Shown piece after piece: positions 38,901-53,036 of a stretch of DNA of 64,000 bases. The stretch's first letter is position 1; each line of letters opens with the position of its first letter. This stretch comes from Ooceraea biroi (taxonomy: Eukaryota > Arthropoda > Insecta > Hymenoptera > Formicidae): assembly GCF_003672135.1 (NCBI RefSeq), contig NC_039516.1, forward strand, positions 9,655,838 through 9,719,837. The letters run 5' to 3'. Position numbers and translations under genes: made by a program. Below the pieces are notes generated by a model. It searched no databases. It was given only the letters and a program-made list of their open reading frames with translations, and was not told the DNA's origin.

Positions 38901-41870
38901 TGTAGAATGCGACGCCGGAGAGTGACGAGAGTAAAAAGTACAAAACCACCCCCCATCCGGACGCTTCCGTAAAGCAGCGGGGTTCCTGTCGGTCGTATTA
39001 TCTCGTTTTCACGCGGGAACAACTCCCGCAGGATTCCCAGACAATCTTTTAGCCCTTTTTTTGGGGCAAAGTGAACGAGGATCTCTAAAACACCACGGAA
39101 CTTCGTGAAAGCATCGGCGAAAATCGCAACATGCCGTACTGACACGCTGTTTATTAACAGTTACGCGTAACACCCTTACGAAAAAGACTTTGTAAAAATT
39201 TTGTATAAAGAACTTTGTATCAAAAGTTAATACAAAGTTTCGCGTTTTAATTTCTTAAAAAATTCGCACGGACGTTCTAACCAGCTTCCCCAATTCATAT
39301 TATAGAGCTGAATATTAATTTATATTGCAAAAACATTATTTACGCTCACGTGCGCAGTGTTACTTTCAGTGGTTTGTAAAAAATTAAATTCTCTGTGCGC
39401 GGTCATAAACAAAGACCAACACTGCGTATGATACTTTCATATCAATTTTTTTATTAAATCCTCTGTTGTCTCTGCTTTCTGCTTTATATGGTTTCTGTTG
39501 ATTGAAAAAAAGCCTAAAGGCGTGCTAGATGCTCTTTTTTCATACATGCAGTCGCGCTCGATTATCAAAAAAAGAAGAAAAAAAAGACAATTTGGGTGAA
39601 AGCAGACATGGAAGCAAATATAATCGCCGGAAGGAATCAAAGACAGTTCGAGTTTTTTCGCGTTGGTCTTTTTTCCTCAAGATCTGCCTTATTTGTCCCG
39701 CCAGTTGGATCAGATAGGAACTTGCCAACGGAAACGAGCTATCCAGCTGGACGACGGAGGATGCGGGACGCGATTTACATACGCCGTAACGCGAAACTTT
39801 CTCAGCTTGAAATCTTCCAAAGTTTGCGGCATCCATTTCAAACGTGCCAGTCAAGTTTCTTGCAAAGTAAATGCACGTCGCGACGCGCGATATGCATACG
39901 TCGGCGCAAGACTGGGAAAAAGTGCGGAAATTTTGTGCGCCTGGGAAAAAAGACCCATCCTGCTAAAAGAACCGTCCTGACGGTAGCGATGACAGTGAAT
40001 TTAAATCGTTGCTTTTGCAGCCCGTGTCTTGCTGGGTCAAATTTTTGACAATCCCAAAAATCACCTGCAAATTATCATCATCGCAAACAAACCGACAGTT
40101 CTAGCTATTACCTGCTTAAATAAAAGAGGGAATGGCAGTTTTGGATAATAATGACACGCGCGCGCGAGTTCAGACAGTATGCTGCGTATTCGTTACAAAA
40201 ATTTACCTTCCGGTAGTCGCGCTAGTTATGTAACAATGATCAAAAAAGAACAGCACGACTGCAAATTTCAATTTGTGACGTACCAAAATATAATTGCTCT
40301 TTTGTTAAATTTATTGTGACAAGAAAAATTTTATTTTTACAGTTAATTAGAACTTCTCACATGATGGATGGTAAAATATCTCATTGGATCTTGTCATATA
40401 TATTTTTAAAAGCAATATCTCGCACAGTAATCGATACTTATATCAACATTCGAATTTTTGGTTTCCTCTTCTTCTTGCAAAATAATATGAAATAAATATA
40501 AAAATAATATGAAATGAATATAAATATAAAAAAATATAAAAGTGATTCTCTGCCAATAATAGTCACAAACATTTTCGTTCGCTATACCCGTGCAGCCCCT
40601 CGCGCAACTGTCGGAAGGCTAAGGATCGATACGAAAGATACGTGAATGACGATCGGCAGCTGCCATTATTCAGCCAAAACTTCGTGCTGGGATATCAATG
40701 ATGATGCGAACGCTTCCTTACCGTCCAACGACACGCAATGCCTCCAGACGAAAATGCGCATCTCTGCGTAGTCGGCGCGCTGAGAAACGCGTTCCTACCT
40801 GGATCACGCTAACTACCGATATTTTGCGTTTTCCTTATAAAGAATTAATCACACGTGTCGCGCACGAATGTAAGCGTACGCGTGCTCGGATCGCTGGTAT
40901 TAAAGCGGTGCGAGTTGTCGTTCGGCTTGTCGCCAGAGGCAGCCTCGAGCCCCCATCAAGCGTGGAAAAACGTTCTCGCCGGTTTCCACGATTTCCCGTG
41001 GAGCTTTTTCGCACGTATCGGCACACGGTCGATCCGATTTGGAAGACTTCGAGCCCGCCGGAGGTTTTTAGAGTCACAGCGAGCCGCGCAATCCGCTGGT
41101 GCATTCTGATCGATGAGGACCGGCGACTGTGTACTCTCCGCGGATCCTCGGCTGACGAACGACGACGATCATCTTCATCGATCCTCGCTGTTCATCCATA
41201 TGAATGAGACACTAAATATATCACGGCGCTGAGATGCGCTCTCGTTCTCCTCTTTCGTTACACTCGGGATAACTCTTCCACTGGCCCCCGCGAGACCTTA
41301 CGTGGCGAGAGTATTTTCCTCACACGCAACTGTACGATGGCTATTTGTTCCCCGAGACGTTCGGCGTCCCCGCTTTTCTCTTAGCGATATAATGTGATTC
41401 GAGTCATGAATTATTCTCGGCCTTAATGATATTCATCGTGTCAACTCGACGAGGTGCAGCGTTTTTTAACACGCAGCGTCCCTCTCGATCCTCGCCGCGC
41501 GGCTGTCATACTTTGGGATGATGAAATGGAAATGACGACGAGTAACCGAAAATTCTTGTTCGAGAACAGCCAGTCACGTGTACGCGAAAACCCGTTATTC
41601 GCAGAGGTAATCTTGCAGTGATGCTTCGATTAGTATGTTAACGGAATCAAACGTTTCGCGAATTACTGTTCGTTATCGTTAATTATTTTCGAGCTCGAAT
41701 CTCGTAATGATCAATCCTGTCACTCGGACTCGCAACTTTCAAAGTCCACAAATTCAATAATTCGTCAGGACATGAGGTGCCTTCTCTTCGCTCTTGTCGC
41801 GCCTTCTCTCGCGTCTCCTGCCAAATCACTTGTTCCTCCGTTGTTTACTCCGCATTTGGAAATTAATTGA
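35961..41870. other. Non-coding stretch
   Basis: Mixed sequence with AT-rich parts at 36020-36320 and 40250-40560. Open frames at 37803-38036, 38825-39145 and 39608-40048 are unsupported. No gene is called. Confidence 0.4.
40481..40540 (+). repeat. AT-rich imperfect tandem repeat
   Basis: AATAATATGAAAT(A/G)AATATAAA is present twice in tandem, followed by further ATATAAA copies. Confidence 0.6.
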
Positions 41871-44800
41871 TTGAGCCGATTTGTTAGATGTGCTGGCCGT
41901 TTTATTTACGTCACGTCCGATACCGGATGCGTTAGTGCGTTAGTATTTTTGCTGCGGGGGCCGGCGAGTGCACGTGCATGTCGCCCGTGGAGGAGAACGT
42001 CGGGGTGTTCTCGGCGAACATGGTGCAACGCGGAGGAGAGGTCCTCCGCCGCGACAGCGGCAGTGTTACGCGGCAGGACGATACGACGCAACTGTTCTCA
42101 CGAGGACCACTGCCCGCGAACGACAGGATGGGGCGACAGGGTGGGCGCACCGAGTGGAGGCCGCCGCGCCGTGCCAATGTACGGGGGTGTGTGCACACAC
42201 CCGGGACACAAACTGAGAACGGAGGGAGGAAGTGGAAGCTGGAGAAGAAGCGAGAGAGGGAGAGAGAAAAAGAGAGAGGGTTGGTGGTAGTGAGGCCGTG
42301 AAGGAGGAGTGCGGTGGAGAACGGGGTGCGCGCAACCTGCGCGCAAGCGTGCTACGACCTTCATGGGGTGTAGCCGCGCTGTACACTGTCTATCACCAAG
42401 ATGCATGTCCTAGGCCGTAGATCAGGTAAGGGGCATTCCACTCCTGGCACTGCATCGTATCCCACCTTGCCGTTCCTTTCCCCGAGTTGTAATTGTAAAA
42501 ATCTTGCAAAAGGGTACGCGGGTGTCCTCATTAAATGTGTCTTTCGTTGACGAAGGATAACGGTTGATCAGTTTCAGCATCGAGGAACTGTCGCATTGAC
42601 TGACTTTGCTGAGCCAGCGTTTCGAATCGCGTTTGGACTCTTTTTTTGTGCACGTGGAAGCATTCAAGTAAATTCGGTAAATGCACCGGGATGAGAATCG
42701 GATCGACATAGGAGCCAGATGCTGCTCAAGAAGCCGCAAAATACGCGGTCGGCGTAATGCGCCTCGCGAGAGCCGCTCATTTTGAGCGTGAATCGTACTC
42801 GACGCTCGCAAATTGCTCGGATCCATTTCTTCCGCATACGTTTTTTCCCCCGCGTTGATCCCCTCACTGTTCCACTTTTCTGTCGGCTTACGATGTGGAA
42901 CGGCAATAATTGTCACATGGAACGTAACTGAAATGCCATTTGCCCCTTTGTCTTCCGCCACTAACCGTGGCCGCGGTGAGTTTTTCCCATTTTATTCGGA
43001 TGGACCGTCGTAATGTGAATTATTTCCATGGTACACACTATAACACGTTCCTACCGCTCTTCTTTTATGATGTCGCGGAAATTAATCTTTCCGCTCGCTA
43101 GCTGGAGAAATCTATTAAGTGCGGCCGGAAGCGCAGTCTTTAAAGTGGACCGACATCTTCATTTTATGAAGTGGCACAAAAGGGATCGCGAGAGATTTTC
43201 GGCGTGAAAGTTGGACGACAGAGGATTTTTAAATTTTCGCGAGACTCGTTCGACTGACGGATGCGCTGAGAAGCTCTCATTCAATATTTTTCATGTTTCG
43301 CCGCGTTCGGAGTGAAACTTTCCTCTCTTTTTCTTTGCGGTTTCAAAGCCGCCGGATATTTTCCTCGCAGGCTTATAGGTTTATCTACCGTTTTACTCGG
43401 ATCAAATTTAAACGGAAGGCAAACACGCTTCATTCAACTTTGCCCTTTCGGAAACCTGATCCTCTCATGTACGATCATCACTTCTCATTTCCTGCTACCT
43501 TCTGCTACGTGAAATTTTAGCAGATTTGTAGTCAGTCTACGGAGGATAATATGCGTGAAATATCAACACGATATTGAAACAGTGTTAAATTGAACTAGCA
43601 CTTTGCAATTTATGTTACGTAGCAACAACCAATTTTCGTGATTATCAGGCTTAGAGCAACGTTACGTCTATCGGCTAGCCACACGAATAGATGATACTGG
43701 AAATCACTCGCGTCTAAACAATAAGGAACGAATCGAGAATGAATGGAGTGACGTCGTCCAGGGACGAATGGTAAAAGAGATAAGAGTGTCGAGAAATATC
43801 TCGGTGCCTGACTAACGATCTTTCCGCTGAAATTATCCATCCCGACCTCGCCACTTGAGTTTATCGAGGCCAACCAGGATTGACCTGGGTGATTGACCAA
43901 CTTCAGGAAACCACGCTTGAGTTACCGCGAGACAACAGGCACTCGTATCAATTCCTATTCAAGATTATAAGCTGCTTCACACAATCGAATCGGGAAGACT
44001 TGTATGAGAAAGTAATATGTGCAATATGATACTATGGCATCCAGATTAGAAGTTTAAGATCGGTTTAACAATCGGATAATCTGCACTGTAATTTGTCCAG
44101 TTTGAATATTTTAAATTCGATTCGGGAGATGAAATAGCTTAACATGAAAAAATTATATATTACGCAGATAGCATGGAAATGTAGTAAAATTTTCATGGAA
44201 TAGTATTCAATTATTTATCAAATCAACGCTTTAGCGGGAAGCAGGTACATATATGGCCAGGTTAATTAAAATTTATCAGACTTCATGTGCACAAGCTAAA
44301 TATTCATTATAAAATCTCTTTCTCTCTGTTCTCTTTTATTAATAAATATATATTCAAAGATTATTCAAACTACGTTACCCAACACAGTTTATCATTACCA
44401 AGTATCAAAATTAATTTCTTACAGAAATAAATTTGATAATTACTTTGCTAAATATTAATGACAACACGTCGTGACGTCAGCTGTTTCGCAAATTGCATAT
44501 TAATTATGTTTCACATCGTAGAGAAAACGTAATTTAGTTATACTAGACCGGCCGCATCCTTATCGCCACAGCGTTGGTAGCGCCATTAAATAACGATGCT
44601 GCATCTCAGAGACACATCGAAATTGGAGTAATTCCGCGTTTCGTGCTGACGTTGCAGTAAACATCGTGTTAATAGTATGTGCAAACGCCGCTCTGGAGAA
44701 CGTTAGCAAGATGCGGAGCAGACTTGGTGTAACAGCTCGATGTTACGCGGCCGGCTATTATTTGCGTGGCCAGGCGACATTTTGATGCATCGCGTCTAAC

Positions 44801-46690
44801 ATTTATTGCACCACCTCGTCTCTAATTCAGCGCCATTATAAAGCGTTACGGTGGCAGAAGCGAACCGACGACCGCCCGATGAAATAACCTGAACCGCGGC
44901 GGAATCAAGTGAATGAGGGAGAACGCCGAGGACAAGATCTTGTGGGCGGATTCCGGAGTAAGCCCTTTGACACATTTTCCCTCTGTCTCCTTGAGCTCAT
45001 GTTTTTTTTCTCCTTTGATATTGCAAGAAAATAATTAATTTTAGAACAAACGGAGCGCGCCTCCCTCGCGTTTTTGTTTCGAATTCTTTTAGGATTTTAT
45101 TATTATTGCATGTAAAGGTAAGATGTACTTTCTGCGCGACGTTTGAAAATTCCTGAAACTTGTGAAAAACTTGAAGACTATTGTATTTCAGAGATAATAT
45201 GGTGCATCATGTACCTCGTTAAATTCTTCATTATCTGCAATCTCAGCGGAGCGCGTCACGTAATTTTCTTTGTTGAGCGAACAATAAATGCGATCTCAAC
45301 GGATTCGCGTCGTGGTGGTTCATTGCGCGGGTATTTCCGCCAACAGCACGGCCAAGTTTGCCTTCCTTTATCTTTAACTATTAAAATGTTTTAACAATTC
45401 CCCCGCGACACCGATGACACTGTACATCCGCCAGGTCTTTCCAACTTGCCTCGCTGTCTCTCCGAACTTTCGAACTCGCGACTCAAAGTATTGGCTGAAA
45501 CCGTAATGGTCTACAAGACGACACACATACACGCGGGATGAGTTCGAGGAACTTTTTACCGGTCGACGTTGATCCGTCTTAACGGCGGTTATAATGAGAT
45601 ACAATGCTTGCAGCGGTTTCACGTAACGCGCTAGTGACGGGGATACTCTGCCGTAAAATTCACGTAGAAATACATAGAGAAAATACCGTTGCCGTAATTA
45701 TTATTTCGCACATTAGGAGTCACGAAAGGATGCGAGAAGAAGTTTACGCAGAATCTCTACGCGTTTCCGCCATCGCGTGGCAGTTTCCGTTCGTGAAGAA
45801 ATCCGCAATTAGATCATGTTTCGTATCGTGCTAAGTGGATTATTACGATGTTGCGAAACAACCCTCCCGAGCTCTCCCTTCGATGAGGAGACACATAAAG
45901 GGGAGATCGAAGGGAGCAGAACGGATTTTCAGTCGCCATTAAAGTCGCGCTGATTTTTAATTAATGTCAGATCGAGGAGAAATGGCTTTCCCCATTGCCG
46001 TCGTGTTTCTCAGCCTCCAAACGATCTCTCAACCCTGTCGTTCCGGGGACGAGCCGCCTATAGAAAATCGATGAAGTCGTCAGCAGGCCGATGGCCGCCT
46101 CTATTGCCGGCGCTTTCTAGTGTTCGTCGTGCATATAATTCTTGATATATCGGTAAAGTCATGCGGAGAGCCAAAGGCAAAGTGTCTTGCAGATCACGTA
46201 ACGCTTGCGGGTCTCTTTACGCCAACTCGAACGAAACAGAAAAGAAAAAAAAACGCGTGTCGTGCAGAGATAATTTATGCAAAGGTAGATAATTTGAGAT
46301 TTGCGGGAAAATGAGAGCTATCGCCGTATTACACAAGTAGCTAATAAATACGTTTCCTATTTTAACCGAAACTTACGCGGGCGAGCCAATTAAACGCTTA
46401 ATTGGCAATAAGAACGCCAGCTGTTCTAGCATAGGCGCCGTTATTCCACCGAAAAAATCGCCCACTTTATCTTACCCGAAGAACGGCTCGACTGCGGAAA
46501 GGACGGGCTGCGCTCGCTTTAACAAAGCCTTCGCGTTCCGTACGTTTGCGCTACGCGGAAATGGATTACAGTACCTGCTGGATCAAATGAAATTTGCAAC
46601 GTCGTGCTGCGCGCCACGCAGCAGCTCGCTTAACTGCTCTTTCATTAAACTTTCATTAGGATTGCAGTCGCGTGTTGCAGACGCGTTCCT
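41871..46690. other. Non-coding stretch
   Basis: GC-rich at 41940-42400, AT-rich at 43900-44520. No splice-supported exon or TE ends seen. Confidence 0.4.
42222..42283 (+). repeat. Purine-rich tract
   Basis: GAGG and GAGA motifs run for about 60 bases with very few pyrimidines on this strand. Confidence 0.65.
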
Positions 46691-46748
46691 CCTCATCATA
46701 AGCGGCGCGTGGTGCAGGTGCGATTTGAAAGCCGGCGTGCGGTCTTAC

Positions 46749-46845
46749 CTTCTCTGCCGAACTTGCGCTTCTTCTTGCCGGCACCGCTGCCGGACGAGCT
46801 CTTGCTCGAGCTCTTGTCCTTGCTCTTCCAGCGTCCGATCAACAT
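46749..46845 (-). CDS. Candidate alternative first coding exon (Lys/Ser-rich N-terminus)
   Basis: A methionine at 46845-46843 with A at -3 opens a 32-codon frame starting MLIGRWKSKDKSSSK, followed by a Gly/Ser run and KKKRKFGRE. It ends at a consensus donor, AGAAG|GTAAGA, with the intron starting at 46748. The repeated Ser, Gly and Lys residues use varied synonymous codons, which argues for selection on protein rather than a simple DNA repeat. The exon lies at the edge of a CpG-rich patch (46690-47240), as expected of a promoter-proximal exon. The frame is also open upstream without an ATG, so an internal exon remains possible. The donor is phase 1 with a leading G, as at the giant exon's donor on the same strand, so this could be an alternative start of that gene (inference). 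The product is not recognised; it is basic and low-complexity. Confidence 0.45.
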
Positions 46846-46849
46846 TTTC

Positions 46850-47240
46850 CGCAGCCTCCTCAGCGTCTCAAGGGTAACGTCATCGGACGCGAGGGTGGCG
46901 CGAGCGCTGGTTGCGCGCGGGCTGTACGCGTCGCGCGCGTTCACAAATCGCAGATGACGCGTAGCCGCGCGGTTTGATCCGCCGTTTGATGCGATTGCAC
47001 GAGAGCGACGGATCCACGTAGCACTGCCACCGTGTGATCCCGCCGTGCCGTCGCGTCGTCCATCGTCGAAAGCGATCGTGGAACGTTCCGCCTCTATCGT
47101 CCTCGCGCGAGCCCGCCGACGAAACCGCGAAACTGAAGAGCCACGAACGCGATTACGCGCCCTTAGCCGTTGGCTGCCTTATCTGGAACGTCCACGTCGC
47201 GTTTTGCTCTTGTACAACCGCGACAAGCTAGTGTCCTCTG
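46850..47240 (-). promoter_or_regulatory. CpG-rich patch upstream of the candidate first exon
   Basis: CpG-dense sequence lies directly 5' of the minus-strand exon at 46749-46845, which suits a promoter or 5' leader. It has no clear TATA box. The exon's frame is open through much of it without an ATG. Confidence 0.3.
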
Positions 47241-50200
47241 GTGCTCATGATTACTCGAGGGATAAGTTGGTAGATGTGAGATTGGAAAGTGTGATCGCTG
47301 ATGGACTGTTAGGTGTCTGCAACGATCTCACGTTCCAATGATCCAATTTTGAATTACTTGTGTTTCAATAAAAAATAAATGATATAAATATGATTGTTAA
47401 TGGGCCGATTTTAGATCGATGATTTTTACAGTTACTGTAGATACACTCATTAATATCGACATTTATTTCAATCTCTTGAAAATATAGTCTCTGATCATGC
47501 AGATATGTTTAATAAGTATTCCTTTGGTAACCATGGCCATCAAGAGCACTTCTAAGCACTTAAATTACACTACTGATTTCGAACTCTACTCGTCAGGTTA
47601 CTATCAAGATCGAGAGGAGCTGAAGAAAACTACACACAGCTTCCAGAAATTTATATAATTCCCTGCATCATCGAAAATCCATATCCGCGCCGAGATAAAG
47701 GAAACTGTGTCAACGATATTTACGAAAGAAATCATCATGAAGAAGACTCAAAGCGTGAAAGGCTCAAAGCATGAAGAGTTCCTAAAAGCAAGAATTGAAT
47801 CTATATCGAAACGACGACGACGAAACGCTGCCGATTTGGGCCAAGTCGCGGTGTCGCGGTGTCGCCGTGGCGTCCCGACGCCATTGACGTCGTGATCCTT
47901 CCGGTCGCGGAGAGTTTCACGGAGCGGTGAACGAGCGCTCGGGCGCACGAATCGATCAGATCGGTGGCTCAAAGGGATGACGATCCTTCGTAGCGAGGAC
48001 GTGGCTTCCTCGATTTTGGCGGAACTTCATTTATCCCTTCGATTCCCAGCGTCAACGCTCCTAAACACCACTGCGGGCGATTTGCAAGCGACAGGATGAT
48101 GGATAGTTCGCGAAAAACGACGGTGATATCGCGCTCCACTTCTTCGACTACGAGCCGCCCGGAATTTATGACTTTTGTCGCGTCCCACACGAAGCTCCGC
48201 TCCGCCGTTCCATCACAATTTGCCAGACGCATCGACTCTGTTAATTAGACGTCATTAATCATCATTCGATATCGACAGAGCGCACCGATTAACTTCATAA
48301 CGCAGCGGTTCCAATAACGCAACTCGGAGCGAAAAGAAATTCGTAATTTCTGCCGCTTCTGATAAATTGCACACTGCGCGACCATCATTTACGCAAGACA
48401 TCGAGCGTGATCATCGAGTGCACCGAGCGCAGCGCTCGTTTTGATGAGAATTTCACGGACTTCCACCTTGTCAAAGCGGATCAGATTAAAAAGCACAAAC
48501 TGACAGATTCCGCGAAGTACCCTCATCGGCACAGCCGCTTTCACTGAAGCAAAAAGTTCACGTCACCGCCCGAAAACTGCGATATAATCGCCCACTCGTC
48601 ATTCAATATCATCGGGCCACGAAATACCGACGAGTCATACTACAGAAAGAAAAGCGACCGTTATTAATGCTGCCCACGCAGACATGGGGGAGCTCCGGTA
48701 TCAACGTGACGCAAACTGACGATACCAAAAGCGACGAGCAAGGAGACTCGGCCCTACGTACCAGTTAATTAACGAAGCTAATTGGATCCTTTGCTTCCTC
48801 TCGGTAAAGCGCCGATTAATTGGATTCGCGAGGTAGCGGTTGCTCGCTCGCGTGCGGCCGAGCGAACCGCTATTCCGGTTGGTGCAGTTATTACCTTTCG
48901 GGACCCCTACGTCACCGTGCGAGCACCGTGGAGAAGAGATTCGAGTGTGTCGACACCGGGTCACTCGGTTGCCAGTGCCCTCGCCATTCATCCCTCACCG
49001 GAGCCCCTGACTCTGATTCGTTGATCTTGATTTATGACTCCTGATCGAATCGGACCTTGTATTCCAGCTACATGAGTCTCGAGAACGCATCGGGCTCTTT
49101 GGAAAAATTCCAAAAAAATGGAAAAATTCCAAGAAAATGGCAACCTCACCCACAGTTAACATTGAAAATAATTATCATTGAATTCCGAGGAGGTAAACGC
49201 GAGAGGAAACGGAGACAATACTCATCTATGTGATTAAAGCTGAATCAAACAACGAATCATTGATTTGTGCTTTCAGAATCAAACGGCGTCTTTGATTACA
49301 CTTTGGTAAAGCGGCGCTAAGCTTCATCACTTTGCGCGTACGCTTTGCACGCTTCGGCGTGCGAGTAGAGTGACAGGTAAGAAATTCAGAAATGGATTGA
49401 CATCCGTGTGACGCACATCGTGAATATACGCAGGCTAACTTCTTCTTTCACGCTTCCCGTTAATAAATCAATGTCCGTCTTTATGGTGTTTCCTTACTAC
49501 GGCTATTAAGTGTATGTCTTCTATATCGACCGAGAACGAAACTTACTTGGAAAATGAGTTGTCACTCTCTTATTTTTCACGCCCTGTCCGCAAGGAGCAA
49601 GATAGATTACGCTTTCGTTTATCACCGCTCGCGCGAGCAATAGCGCGACTTGACGTAATAATAAATTCTTATCTCTCTCATTATTAGATATTCCTTTATG
49701 CAGCAAAAATACGCAAAAAATTGTATTACGATCGCAGACGACGCCCAAATTATTATTACCTTATCGTATATGTATGATTCTTTTTTATTAATTTGTTATG
49801 CATTCCAATTATCATTTTTCTCTTATTTATTTATCAAGATATAATAGATTTGTTATAAATTTGTTACGGACGTACGTTTGCAAGAGGTCTTTGTTCACGT
49901 AGCGATATGAAAAACTGAAAGTCGAATGCCTCCGCGTTTTGCGACGCAGTGCGCAATACTATTGGAATCTCGTGCTCAGCGCACTTCATTGATCTCCAGG
50001 GAATCACAATGATAATGACCACTGTGTATCCCTTGTATGTTCAATGGAATTGCTGACTGCGAGCACGATCACACAATTTACATACAGTGCATGAAGCTTA
50101 AAAGAGCAATATGGAGAGAATTATCATCGCGTGAAAATAACACCAAACTTTTCCCTCATCGCCGGTATGAGTAACATTATGCTCGAATCAGATTGTTTCT

Positions 50201-50620
50201 CGCATCGATGACGCCCATGCATCATCCTACGTAATCATACGATACCATTCATCACAAACACCAACCAACTCTCTCCTATGAGAAATACATTAACTGGGCA
50301 GAACAGAGGTCAAAGGTAGTCACTGCATGCTGCTCCACACGCGGTAATAACCGCACCGAGGTCAAGGCACTCGAGAGTTCACCATATTGCTGCCTTGTAA
50401 AACGAAGTACGGTGCAACGCGCGTTTTCCGTTTCTTTAAACCGAAATATTCTGATCAATTGGCGTGATTACTGCTTGGATACGATTGAAGACAACGAATA
50501 TTGTACACGCCTTCCGGTCACTAAACGATCCCCCGGTGAACGAGCGATCGCGAACGATGATCGTGATTCATCCCCTATCGAGGTTAGCTGATAACGACGA
50601 TCGAGCAGAGGGAGGTACCG
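47241..50620. other. Non-coding stretch
   Basis: Apart from the palindromic pair at 49099-49141, nothing is supported. A minus-strand frame at 47969-48232 is unsupported. Confidence 0.4.
49099..49141 (+). repeat. Palindromic 19-bp tandem pair
   Basis: TGGAAAAATTCCAA, itself palindromic at its core (GGAA...TTCC), occurs twice in tandem separated by an A-rich spacer. Confidence 0.7.
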
Positions 50621-50720
50621 AGAACAGTGGCCGGGCTAACATTGTTCCGCACTGTACCGCAACAGGAACCGCAATCAAGATGGTCGGCGATTTTACCGAT
50701 TATCGTTACGATTAGGTGCG

Positions 50721-50757
50721 TCGACGACGATGACGATGACGACGACGACGGCGACGA
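50721..50757 (+). repeat. (GAC/GAT)n trinucleotide tract
   Basis: Tandem GAC with interspersed GAT and GGC units. Confidence 0.8.
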
Positions 50758-51167
50758 TAAGGTTCAGGCGACACGGTTTCTCACGTTCCGCGGGAGGATC
50801 ACGGTCAATGGACGTCCGGTACCGGTACGTTCGATGGGGGACGAACTTGAAAGACGGAACACGCCACCACGACGACGACAGCGGCAGCGAACCACTACCT
50901 ACACGTCGTTTCACGGGACGCAGCAGCGGCGCTAGCACCACCACTACCACCACTGGCGAGGGACGTACTACCCGGAACCCGGCGATTTCCTCCCTTAGGC
51001 CATATGCAAGTCGCGAGAGTACGTTCGCCGCGACTTATCCACCGGACTACCGGCGACGTACCTCTCGCCCGCGACGACTTTCGACGACGAAGGTCGCGAT
51101 CGATCAGTACTTTTCGAAAAGGACGTCCGCATACAAGGGGCGAATGTGGAAGACGGTGGGACACAAA

Positions 51168-51232
51168 CTACCACCAGTGCTACCACCACCACTACTACCA
51201 CCACCACCACCACCACCACCACCACCACCACG
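51168..51232 (+). repeat. (ACC)n trinucleotide tract
   Basis: About twenty ACC units, interrupted early by AGTGCT and ACT. This accounts for the long open frames coding poly-Thr, poly-His or poly-Pro in this stretch. Confidence 0.9.
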
Positions 51233-51639
51233 ACGGTCACCGGCTACACGTTGTTTCACACGGTGCACCAGCAGCAGCAGCTGCAGTGGCAGCACCATCA
51301 AAGAGGGGCATGGTACGTTACCGGGACGCTCGGAGTCCCGGCTATACCTTCCCCTGCCACCCCCGTCGCCTGCGCCTTTCCAGGCGTCTTCCTCTCTCTC
51401 CTTCTATCTTCCCTCGATGTGACGTCACGGGAATGGAGTCGGGGATCGATCCCGTACGCCCACCTAGGCTCGCGTCCTCTCTCTCCCGAACTCTGGTACT
51501 GACCGGATAGAAAACATTTGACTGTGCCGCACCAAACCCCCAGCTACTCCGGGACACATACCGGACGTACGCAGCCGGCGCCACGCGCCCACGCGACACG
51601 GAAGGGCGTAATTCCTCTCGCCGGGTGGAGGAGCGCATC

Positions 51640-53036
51640 GGCGATCTCGCGGTGCACCCGGCGCGAGTTCCGCCGGGGGATGAAGCGGCCCGCGGGAAAA
51701 TGTAATGAGAACAAATGGAAACTGCAAGGCGAGAACGTGCGCTTTCTGAAGTTCCCTCAGAAGGTGTATTTTTAGATGCAAAATCTGGTTTTTGAACTGT
51801 TAAATAAAGAAAGGCTAATAAATTTTTTATATCAAGAAAAAGTACCTGCTATTATTATTTCTTTTATCATTAATATGATTGTTATACTTATTGGTTATTT
51901 GCAGTAATACTTTTCTTCACTTTTCTTCACAAATATTTGCGTTACGTGTATGCGATACTCTTAAAAGTTGTTTTTCCAGTCCCATAGTTACATTATGGAT
52001 TTTCGTGTCAACTCGCGAAAAGTGCCGATATTTCACGGACAAATCAATCAGTTTGCAAAACCGATTGTTTTTATTACCTTTTTCTTCGGCGAGTGTAACG
52101 GTATCGTTTTACATGTCGATAGCTTTTTCGAATACAATAATTCCGTGCCAATGTATCGGCATGTATATACATTGCCCAGTTGAAAACTAATAGACCAATT
52201 TCACGAAATCAATTATTATTCGCAAGTGTATACACGCACGCATGTATAACAACAACGTAATTAATAGGAATAAAGGTAATGTTCCGGGATAGTCGGATCA
52301 TCATTTCCGCCACGTTATGAGGCCTGAATGCATTGGCAGGACTCTCAGTTCCGGACATCGAACATTCAAATCTGCATCTGCGGGTCGGTTAATCTGCATA
52401 GATATTGCGCCCTGTGCATCGCGCGTGTGGAAATTCGGCAAACTATTCTACTTCCCCATCGGGAATTCTTTTGTCCCCGGAAAACGCCTATGCGCCAATT
52501 CAGCGTTCAAGTGGCATTAAAAGAAGGGTAATGTCCTCGTCCGGCGTCTTTGATCCCCGATTTTTCGTCGCTCCGATCCGCCTACGATGAGATCCAACGA
52601 GATTGACGGCTATGCGGGCTCAGAAAAAGGAGGAAAAATTCCTGTACCTCTTCGATCGAAAGGAGACGCCGAAGAAACTCACAATCCCGGTCTTATTTGA
52701 TGATTAGAAAAACGAACACCGAATCATTTGATTCCATAAAGTTCAGCGGCCTTATTACGAGAATTACTTCGCTCTGGTTTTAATGAAAAAATAAATATGA
52801 AAAATATAATTCCGTTATATATTACATACAACAGAGCGCGAAATTTTCATGAAAGAGAACGTCATGAAGTCATGAAGAATAATACCCCGCAATAAGAAGT
52901 TTTGCCAAGAAAAGATATCGGATAGTAATAATAAAATATACAATGGTTGCTGGCTTCCGCAACGTTATCCTTTTCTAACATTAATTAAGGAGACTATTCG
53001 TGACGTAATCAAAGTATGAATTCGTAAAAAAATAGT
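51640..53036. other. Non-coding stretch
   Basis: Mostly AT-rich sequence leading into the stem-loop cluster. A CTTTTCTTCA duplication lies near 51907-51930. Confidence 0.45.

Noticed and set aside
38825..39145. 106-codon minus-strand frame with protein-like composition
   Set aside because: It begins at GTG with no ATG, has a stop nearby upstream and no good acceptor. The length is within chance expectation.
39608..40048. 146-codon plus frame with good ATG context (GACATGG)
   Set aside because: No recognisable family; it overlaps an equally long minus-strand frame and is within chance expectation.
50730..51510. Frames of 168-230 codons rich in Thr, His, Pro or Arg
   Set aside because: They are produced by the (GAC)n and (ACC)n tracts in different frames, with no splice or start support.
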